The translations under genes and the position numbers were made by a program. Shown in pieces: positions 1 through 4,654 of a stretch of DNA of 6,657 bases. Source of the stretch: an uncultured Kiloniellales bacterium (lineage in GTDB: Bacteria; Pseudomonadota; Alphaproteobacteria; Kiloniellales; JAKSDN01); the NCBI GenBank assembly GCA_937974415.1, contig CALJXB010000361.1, forward strand, positions 1 through 6,657, given 5' to 3'. Each line of letters begins with the position of its first letter. Position 1 is the first letter of the stretch. Below the pieces are notes generated by a model. That model had not been told where the DNA came from and searched no databases. It worked only from the letters and a program-made list of their open reading frames with translations.

Positions 1-602
1 TGCCCGTCTCGATGGGATACGAGTGGACCGGGATCTCTTTCCAGGAAAAACAGGTCGGCAGCGAGGCCATCGTCATCTTCGCCCTGGCCATCGTTCTCGT
101 CTTCTTGGTCCTGGCCGCACAGTACGAAAGCTGGACCAACCCGGCCGCCGTGATCCTGGTCGTGCCCTTGGCCGTGCTCGGCACGGTCGTCGCCCTACTC
201 GCCCGCGGCTTCGACAACAACGTCTACACCCAGGTCGGCATCGTTCTCTTGATCGGCCTGGCGAGCAAGAACGCCATCCTCATCGTGGAGTTCGCCCAGG
301 CAGAGCGCGACAAGGGCTTGAGCATCCTGGACGCGGCGGTCGCGGCCGCCAGGCTGCGCTTTCGGCCGATCCTCATGACGGCGATCTCCTCGATCGCCGG
401 CTTCATGCCGCTGGTCGTTGCCGCGGGCGCCGGGGCGGCCAGCCGGCAGGCCGTCGGCACGGCCGTGGTCGGCGGCATGGTCGCGGCCACCCTCATGTCC
501 CTCCTCTTCACGCCGGTGTTCTACCTCGTGATGCAGCGGTTGAGCGCGTTCCTGAGGCGGCGCTCGAAGAAGCCCGACTCGCGCAAACCGGCCTCGGGCT
601 GA
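1..602 (+). CDS. RND (HAE1/AcrB-type) multidrug efflux pump, C-terminal part
   Basis: This is the 3' end of an inner-membrane RND transporter that uses the proton gradient to export drugs through a tripartite pump (with a periplasmic adaptor and an outer-membrane channel). The frame is open to the left edge (first full codon at 3), so the ATG at 12 is internal and not a start. About 199 residues are visible, matching roughly the last fifth of AcrB/MexB (about 1,040 aa). Counting from that ATG, hydrophobic segments lie near residues 19-37, 44-65, 72-96, 120-138 and 149-176, as expected for TM8-TM12. Family landmarks are YEWTGISFQE, AAQYESW, the GLASKNAILIVEFA stretch, RFRPILMTA and the VGTAVVGGMVAAT segment. 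The protein ends in a basic tail (LRRRSKK) typical of a cytoplasmic C-terminus. The adaptor and channel genes would lie off the window. The family is clear; the exact pump and substrate cannot be told from this part. Confidence 0.95.
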   Translation, partial: PVSMGYEWTGISFQEKQVGSEAIVIFALAIVLVFLVLAAQYESWTNPAAVILVVPLAVLGTVVALLARGFDNNVYTQVGIVLLIGLASKNAILIVEFAQAERDKGLSILDAAVAAARLRFRPILMTAISSIAGFMPLVVAAGAGAASRQAVGTAVVGGMVAATLMSLLFTPVFYLVMQRLSAFLRRRSKKPDSRKPASG

Positions 603-610
603 GGGTCGAC

Positions 611-637
611 ACCTGGCGCGCATATGGCGCGCGCGGG
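611..637. terminator. GC-rich hairpin between converging genes, possible terminator
   Basis: A GCGCGC arm at 616-621 pairs with GCGCGC at 627-632 around an ATATG loop. It sits 14 nt after the efflux-pump stop and just beyond the stop of the converging minus-strand gene. There is no U-tract on either strand, so it is at best a weak or Rho-assisted terminator. Position is the main support. Confidence 0.3.
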
Positions 638-639
638 CT

Positions 640-1215
640 TCAATTCCAGAATTGCCACCATTGCTTCGATTTGGCCGGGGGGCCGATCAAGACCTTCGGG
701 GGCGCGTAGAAACCCTTGTTCGCCTCGGCCAGGGCCTCCCAACTCGACAGCCGGTCGAAGCCGTCCATGAGAGGGCCCAGCATGGCTTCGGCCACTTCCT
801 TCATTTCGCGGCGGTCGCGCGAGGCATTGGTCAAATGAAAGAACTTGGTCCGCCGCCCCGGCCGGATCTTCCACGGCAGGTGACGCGTGAGAAAATTCCC
901 CCTCTTGGGCCAATCGTCGTTGAAGTAGGCCGGCTGCGAGAACAGCAGGTCGGCGCGATGGTCCGGCGGATCTTCGCCCCAAACCCGCCGGTACCATCAC
1001 TCATAGTCTTCGGACTTGATCTCAAAGTGGGGATCGAACTCGCAGCAATTTTCTCTGCACGCTCTCCGAAACTTGATGTAGACCGCCTGTCGGAAGGGCG
1101 GGCACTCGCGCCGAAACCTTCGTTCCTTGCTGGAATAGGAAAAGCCTTGCCCGGCCATCGGCCCGACGAGGGATCACCCAGCATTGCATTCGAAGAGTGC
1201 GTCCGGACTGACCAT
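640..1215 (-). pseudogene. Unrecognised gene interrupted by two in-frame TGA codons
   Basis: On the minus strand one frame runs from an ATG at 1215 to a TGA at 642-640. A GAGG Shine-Dalgarno sits 6 nt upstream of the ATG (1225-1222). The frame is 191 codons long but is broken by TGA at 1176-1174 (after 13 codons) and TGA at 999-997. An internal ATG at 1158 begins after the first TGA; a TTG at 834 begins after the second. Residues between the stops are rich in Cys and Arg (RACRENCCEFDPHFE). Residues after the second stop look clearly coding: GC-ending codons, and an aromatic-rich end, WWQFWN. I do not recognise the family with confidence. By eye the stretch LPWKIRPGRRTKFFHL plus the following MKEVAEAM loosely recalls the end of three-Cys-motif partner (TcmP) proteins, but this is recollection only. 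Other genes here (nadE, csp, the pump) end in TGA, so TGA is a normal stop in this genome. A decaying gene is the simplest reading; see the findings for recoding. Confidence 0.55.
957..998 (-). other. 13-bp hairpin starting inside an in-frame TGA
   Basis: Arm GATGGTCCGGCGG (957-969 on the plus strand) pairs with CCGCCGG (985-991) and ACCATC (993-998), with a single bulged base at 992 and a 15-nt loop (970-984). In the minus-strand transcript the GA of the in-frame UGA (999-997) is the base of the stem. Thirteen pairs, nine of them G-C, is stronger than expected by chance in coding sequence. It could be a recoding element, a structural remnant or a coincidence of high GC. Confidence 0.5.
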
Positions 1216-1504
1216 GAAAGACCTCGGCGTTCACTGTCTTTCGAGGGCGTTGAGGGGCGCGGCAGTCCTAGCAAAGACGCGAAAGAAGGTCCGTGGCGAG
1301 TCTCGTTCGGCCTTGTCTTGGTTTGAAAACTGGTGCGTCGAACCGCAGCACACCTGAACGTCGGATGTCGGGGGCGAAGCGGGCGTTGCTCGTCAGGGAC
1401 GGTCAGGACCGAACATTGTCAAATCCAGATCGAGAGATGAAGCTCGGGAGCCCGGGGATTCCCGAACTGCGCAGGCGGGGGATATACGTGCTGGGCCTCG
1501 CGCG
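1216..1504. other. Non-coding stretch, nothing recognised
   Basis: I found no convincing gene, RNA gene or repeat here. Open frames such as 1293-1511 (+) lack a ribosome binding site and have no familiar sequence. The stretch may hold remnants of whatever preceded the broken minus-strand gene. Confidence 0.4.
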
Positions 1505-1507
1505 TCA

Positions 1508-1537
1508 TTGAATTCTTAGGAATATCTCCTATATAGT
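1508..1537 (+). promoter_or_regulatory. Candidate sigma-70 promoter for the cold-shock gene, with internal inverted repeat
   Basis: TTGAAT at 1508-1513 could be a -35 element. A -10 element could be TATATA at 1530-1535 (16-nt spacer) or TATAGT at 1532-1537 (18-nt spacer). Transcription from here would give a leader of about 140 nt before the csp ATG at 1686, in keeping with the long structured leaders of cspA-type cold-inducible mRNAs. A perfect TAGGA/TCCTA inverted repeat (1517-1531, 5-nt spacer) lies between the two boxes and could be an operator. The region is noticeably AT-richer than its surroundings. Confidence 0.45.
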
Positions 1538-1685
1538 CTCCATACGTATTGCATTCGTTTGGTGCTGCCCGCATAGCCGGTACGCCGATTAGCTTGGTTA
1601 TCCCCTGACAATGTGAGCGTTAAACCGACCGCGCTGACACGTGGTGTGTGACGCGGAATCAACACTCCTGTTAGAGGAAATATCT

Positions 1686-1895
1686 ATGACTACTGGTACT
1701 GTAAAGTTTTTCAACACGCAGAGGGGCTTCGGCTTCATCGAGCCGGAAGATGGCTCAAAAGACGCTTTCGTGCACATTTCGGCCGTCGAGCGCGCCGGAC
1801 TGAGTTCGTTGAACGAAGGGCAGAAAGTCTCCTATGAGCTTCAGCCCGGACAGAACGGCAAATCATCCGCCGAGAACCTGTCCGTCATCGACTGA
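1686..1895 (+). CDS. cspA: CspA-family cold-shock protein (RNA chaperone)
   Basis: This 69-residue single-domain protein is a cold-shock-domain beta-barrel that binds single-stranded RNA and DNA and melts mRNA secondary structure in the cytoplasm. It opens with MTTGTVKFFN. RNP1 is RGFGFI (residues 13-18, with Arg where Lys is usual) and RNP2 is AFVHIS (residues 28-33, with Ala where Val is common). It ends with the usual SAENLSVID. The length is that of the family. The ATG at 1686 is chosen over the upstream GTG at 1641 because AGAGGA at 1673-1678 is well spaced, with 7 nt to the ATG, and because the protein then starts exactly at the domain. It has a candidate promoter about 150 nt upstream and a strong hairpin just downstream, so it is probably transcribed alone. 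Genomes like this carry several csp paralogues; whether this one is cold-induced is inference from the long leader. Confidence 0.96.
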   Translation: MTTGTVKFFNTQRGFGFIEPEDGSKDAFVHISAVERAGLSSLNEGQKVSYELQPGQNGKSSAENLSVID

Positions 1896-1906
1896 CCACG
1901 TAAGGC

Positions 1907-1934
1907 ACCGCCTCCGACTCCCGTTGGAGGCGGT
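1907..1934 (+). terminator. Hairpin after csp, probable terminator
   Basis: ACCGCCTCC (1907-1915) and GGAGGCGGT (1926-1934) form a perfect 9-bp stem that a G-U and an A-U pair can extend around a 6-nt loop. It starts 11 nt after the csp stop. No T-run follows, so it may act as a weak terminator or as a 3' stabilising stem-loop. Confidence 0.55.
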
Positions 1935-2034
1935 CGCCGCGCACGGTCGGCGACGCAACCTTCAAGGATCGTTCGACGGACCGAAGGGAGCCCGGGAGAA
2001 AAATCCAGGCAATCCCAAGCGTCCGCGCAGAGCG

Positions 2035-2100
2035 ATGGCCAAAACCCGTTATTACCCTCTGCCGAGTGACCGCACTTTAGTGCCGTCGTCCAAAGACTGA
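2035..2100 (+). CDS. Doubtful 21-codon micro-ORF
   Basis: An ATG at 2035 opens a 21-residue frame starting MAKTRYYPLPS and ending at TGA 2098-2100. Its start shares the 12-base string CAGAGCGATGGC (2028-2039) with the start of the gene at 2426. Upstream there is only a poor Shine-Dalgarno (AGAGCG). I see no family resemblance. It may be a leader peptide, a remnant of a longer gene or chance. The rest of 1935-2214 shows nothing else I can support. Confidence 0.2.
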   Translation: MAKTRYYPLPSDRTLVPSSKD

Positions 2101-2214
2101 GCCCCCAGCTCCAACGCTGACCCGGCTTCTCGGCAATCACAACCACAGCCAATGACGCGCTCGGCAATGCCTATAAGCGCCTGTCGTTGAAGCTGAAAAC
2201 ACCAAGGAAACACC

Positions 2215-2394
2215 ATGAGCAACGAACACAACTTTTTAATCACCTATGGCCTGCATAATTTCGTGACCCATGCCGAAAGCGATGGAAAGCACATCTTCAC
2301 CATTCACGGCATAGAAAGTCAGAAGTTGATCAGCCACGCGAAGTCACTGATCGCTGGAAGCTACGGCAACGCCGCCGACATTCAAGTGGCCTGA
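2215..2394 (+). CDS. Small hypothetical protein, 59 aa
   Basis: The ATG at 2215 follows AAGGA (2204-2208) with 6 nt spacing, and the frame ends at TGA 2392-2394. The 59-residue product begins MSNEHNFLITYGLHNF and ends AADIQVA. It is soluble and has no signal peptide or membrane segment. It carries several His residues and a pattern of alternating hydrophobic residues (HIFTIHGIE, then a helix-like SQKLISHAKSLIAG) that suggests a small beta-alpha fold. I do not recognise the family. It lies 31 nt before the next small gene in the same direction, so the two are probably one transcript. Its codon usage is less GC-rich than nadE, possibly a sign of a different origin or of high expression. Confidence 0.7.
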   Translation: MSNEHNFLITYGLHNFVTHAESDGKHIFTIHGIESQKLISHAKSLIAGSYGNAADIQVA

Positions 2395-2425
2395 CCCTTA
2401 CCCAGCCATAAACGGAGACAGAGCG

Positions 2426-2656
2426 ATGGCTCGTAATAAAACCAAAGGCAAGGCTGCTGGATTTACGATGTTCAACGTCGCCTATGAAGACGGGACGATG
2501 ACGTCCAATCGGCGGGTGGCGAACGAACTGCTTGATCAATCCTTCGGTGACGATCTCCTGGACTTGGCGCGCACTGCAATCCAGGAACAAGACAATGACA
2601 TCGCCCAGCTCTCCAAACAGCGCCGCGCCAAGGTCAAGACCCTTACCAAGGCTTAA
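2426..2656 (+). CDS. Small conserved-looking hypothetical protein, 76 aa
   Basis: The ATG at 2426 follows GGAGA (2414-2418) with 7 nt spacing; the stop is TAA 2654-2656. The 76-residue product has a basic N-terminus (MARNKTKGKA), then a strand-like stretch FTMFNVAYEDGTMTSNRRV. An acidic amphipathic helix follows (LLDQSFGDDLLDLARTAIQEQDNDIAQ), and a Lys/Arg-rich tail ends it (KQRRAKVKTLTKA). There is no signal peptide or membrane segment. The organisation resembles small uncharacterised proteins I associate with alphaproteobacteria, but I cannot name a family. The two basic ends suggest nucleic-acid or ribosome binding, which is inference. It is the second gene of a probable pair with the 59-aa gene, downstream of the cold-shock gene. 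Confidence 0.8.
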   Translation: MARNKTKGKAAGFTMFNVAYEDGTMTSNRRVANELLDQSFGDDLLDLARTAIQEQDNDIAQLSKQRRAKVKTLTKA

Positions 2657-2708
2657 TCAAGCAGGAGTGTGCTGACTTGAGAGGAATGCAGGACCGCGCA
2701 CACCTGTT

Positions 2709-2743
2709 TGACCCGAAGTGGCCCTAACGTCGGTTTCGGGTCA
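2709..2743. repeat. 9-bp inverted repeat after the small-gene pair
   Basis: TGACCCGAA (2709-2717) is the exact reverse complement of TTCGGGTCA (2735-2743), with a 17-nt loop. It lies 53 nt after the 76-aa gene and could terminate its transcript. It could equally be a decayed copy of a dispersed intergenic repeat. No T-run follows directly, only a pyrimidine-rich TCTTCTGCCC. Confidence 0.4.
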
Positions 2744-2789
2744 TCTTCTGCCCTTCCGAGGCCGATGCCCCGGCGTCTGCTATCGCGGG

Positions 2790-2820
2790 CTAAGCAGAAA
2801 CAGTCGGCTCGAAAGCCGAC
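2790..2820 (-). terminator. Probable intrinsic terminator of nadE
   Basis: On the minus strand GTCGGCT (2820-2814), a TTCG loop and AGCCGAC (2809-2803) form a 7-bp stem closed by a UUCG-type tetraloop. It is followed by a T-rich TGTTTCTGCTT. It lies 72 nt after the nadE stop, in the right direction. Confidence 0.6.
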
Positions 2821-2892
2821 GTGCAGGACAACGGTTCGGCAGAATTTGAAACTGTGGCACGACTTCCAGTCCGCTTCATTTGGCCACGGCCC

Positions 2893-4584
2893 TCACGCCG
2901 GCCCCTTGAACGCGTTGGTGATGGGGTAGCGGCGGTCGCGGCCGAAGGCGCGGCTGGTGATCTTCACCCCCGGCGGCGCCTGGCGGCGTTTGTATTCGGC
3001 GTTCTCCAAGAGGCGCCAGACCCGGTTGACGGTCACCGCCTCGTGGCCGCGGGCGGCGATCTCGTCGACCCCCATCTCGTGCTCGATGAGGCCTTCCAGG
3101 ATGTCGTCGAGCGCCTCGTAGGGCGGCAGGGAGTCCTGGTCCGTCTGGTTCGGCCTGAGCTCCGCCGTCGGCGCTTTGGTGATAATCCGCTCGGGGATGA
3201 CCCGGCCCGCGGGCCCCAGGGCGCCGCCCGGGTGCTCCTGGTTGCGCCAGCGAGCGAGCTGGTAGACCGTGGTCTTGTAGACGTCCTTCAGCACATTGTA
3301 GCCGCCGCACATGTCGCCGTAGAGGGTGGCGTAGCCGACCGACATCTCCGACTTGTTGCCGGTCGAGAGCACCATGTGGCCGAGCTTGTTGGAAACCGCC
3401 ATGAGGGCGAGCCCACGGGCGCGGGCCTGGATATTCTCCTCGGTGGTGTCCGCCGGGAGGCCGTCGAAGAGAGGCCCCAGCATGGCCTCGAAGGCGCCCA
3501 TGGCGGGCTCGATGCCGACCTCGTCGAGGGCGATACCGAGCAGGTCGGCGCACTCGGCGGCATCCGCGAGGCTGTCCCGACTGGTATAGGGCGAGGGCAT
3601 CATGAGGGCGCGCACCCGCTGGGGGCCCAGGGCGTCGGCAGCCGCCGCCGCCGAGAGAGCGGAATCGATGCCGCCGGAGAGGCCCAGCACCACGCCGGGG
3701 AAACCGTTCTTGTTCACGTAGTCCCGCAGGCCCAGCATGAGGGCGCGGTAGACCGCCTCGGCGCCCTCCAGGGGCGCAGTCCGGGGTCCGTCGGCCGCGC
3801 GCCAGGCGTCACCGTCGCCGTCGCCGCGTACCCATTCGGTCGTCACAACCGTTTCCTCGAACATGGGCAGCTGGGCCGCCAGGGTACAATCCGCGTTCAT
3901 CGCGAAGGAGCCGCCGTCGAACACCAGCTCGTCCTGACCGCCCACCTGGTTCACGTAGACCAGCGGCAGGCCGGTCTCGGTCACCCGGGCGACGGCGAGC
4001 TGCAAGCGCTGGTCCGCCTTGTCCCTCTCGTAGGGGCTGCCGTTGGGCACCACCAGGATCTCGGCGCCCGACTCCTCGAGGCATTCCGAGACCTCGCCGG
4101 TCCACATGTCCTCGCAGACCATGAGGCCGAGGCGTACGCCGCGGAAGTTCACCGGCCCCGGCAGGGGCCCCGCCCGGAACACCCGCTTCTCGTCGAACAC
4201 GCTGTAATTGGGCAGGTCGTATTTGGCCCGCCAGGTCTGGACGTTGCCGCCGTCCAGCAGCAGGGCCGCGTTGAAGGGCCGGCTATGACCAACCTCGCTC
4301 GCGGCCTGCTCGAGCCAGGGGCTGCCGACGATGAGACCCGGCCCGCCGTCGCCCGTCTCCTTGGCGAGCGCCTCGACGGCCTCCCGGCAAGCGGCGACGA
4401 AGGCGGGCTTGAGGACCAGGTCCTCGGGCGGATAGCCGGAGATGGAGAGCTCGGTCGCGACCGCCAGGTCGGCGCCCTGCCCGGCCGCCTCGGCCCGGGC
4501 CTTGCGGATCAGCTCGGCGTTGCCCGCGAGATCCCCCACGGTCGGGTTGATCTGGGCCAGCGCGATCTTTAGGCGGTCGCTCAT
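2893..4584 (-). CDS. nadE: Glutamine-dependent NAD+ synthetase
   Basis: The enzyme makes NAD+ from nicotinic acid adenine dinucleotide, ATP and glutamine, the last step of cytoplasmic NAD synthesis. The 563-residue product has both expected domains. The N-terminal nitrilase-like glutaminase (about 1-260) shows the catalytic triad Glu45 (in ELSISGYPPED), Lys121 (in KYDLPNY) and Cys157 (in MVCEDMW). The C-terminal synthetase (about 275-563) has the PP-loop LGLSGGIDSAL (Ser303 to Ser308) and the STGNKSEMSVGYATLYGD block (407-424). It ends with the NAD-synthetase tail RAFGRDRRYPITNAFK. Length fits the bacterial two-domain form (about 540-590 aa), and no key residue is missing. The start is the ATG at 4584, matching the usual opening MSDRLKIALAQINPTVGD, although no clear Shine-Dalgarno is seen upstream. 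It follows the HEAT-repeat gene by 70 nt and may be expressed from the same transcript or from a promoter in that gap. Confidence 0.98.
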   Translation of the reverse strand: MSDRLKIALAQINPTVGDLAGNAELIRKARAEAAGQGADLAVATELSISGYPPEDLVLKPAFVAACREAVEALAKETGDGGPGLIVGSPWLEQAASEVGHSRPFNAALLLDGGNVQTWRAKYDLPNYSVFDEKRVFRAGPLPGPVNFRGVRLGLMVCEDMWTGEVSECLEESGAEILVVPNGSPYERDKADQRLQLAVARVTETGLPLVYVNQVGGQDELVFDGGSFAMNADCTLAAQLPMFEETVVTTEWVRGDGDGDAWRAADGPRTAPLEGAEAVYRALMLGLRDYVNKNGFPGVVLGLSGGIDSALSAAAAADALGPQRVRALMMPSPYTSRDSLADAAECADLLGIALDEVGIEPAMGAFEAMLGPLFDGLPADTTEENIQARARGLALMAVSNKLGHMVLSTGNKSEMSVGYATLYGDMCGGYNVLKDVYKTTVYQLARWRNQEHPGGALGPAGRVIPERIITKAPTAELRPNQTDQDSLPPYEALDDILEGLIEHEMGVDEIAARGHEAVTVNRVWRLLENAEYKRRQAPPGVKITSRAFGRDRRYPITNAFKGPA

Positions 4585-4654
4585 GGAAGATTACTTAGGC
4601 CGCCCGGGGAATAGTGGCAAGGCGGCGGCAAGGCTCCGTTTATGAAGGCACGGC

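Noticed and set aside
640..1215. Genome-wide TGA reassignment to Trp
   Set aside because: nadE, csp, the efflux pump and the HEAT gene all end at TGA in the expected place.
652..1326. A 224-codon plus-strand frame opposite the broken gene
   Set aside because: It has no ribosome binding site and no familiar motifs. The minus-strand frame ends in a much more protein-like sequence.
1394..1422. TTGACA on the minus strand (1422-1417) as a promoter for the broken gene
   Set aside because: The hexamer 17 nt downstream is TCCCTG, with nothing resembling a -10 box.
1293..1511. A 72-codon plus-strand frame before the csp promoter
   Set aside because: It has a GTG start without a Shine-Dalgarno, an unremarkable Arg-rich product, and runs into the candidate promoter.
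1641..1685. Extended GTG start for the cold-shock protein
   Set aside because: The extra 15 residues fall outside the cold-shock domain, and the AGAGGA is positioned for the ATG at 1686.
2821..4572. A long plus-strand frame antisense to nadE
   Set aside because: It mirrors a fully convincing NAD+ synthetase. Its product is Arg/Gly/His-rich with no family signal, as is usual for GC-rich antisense frames.
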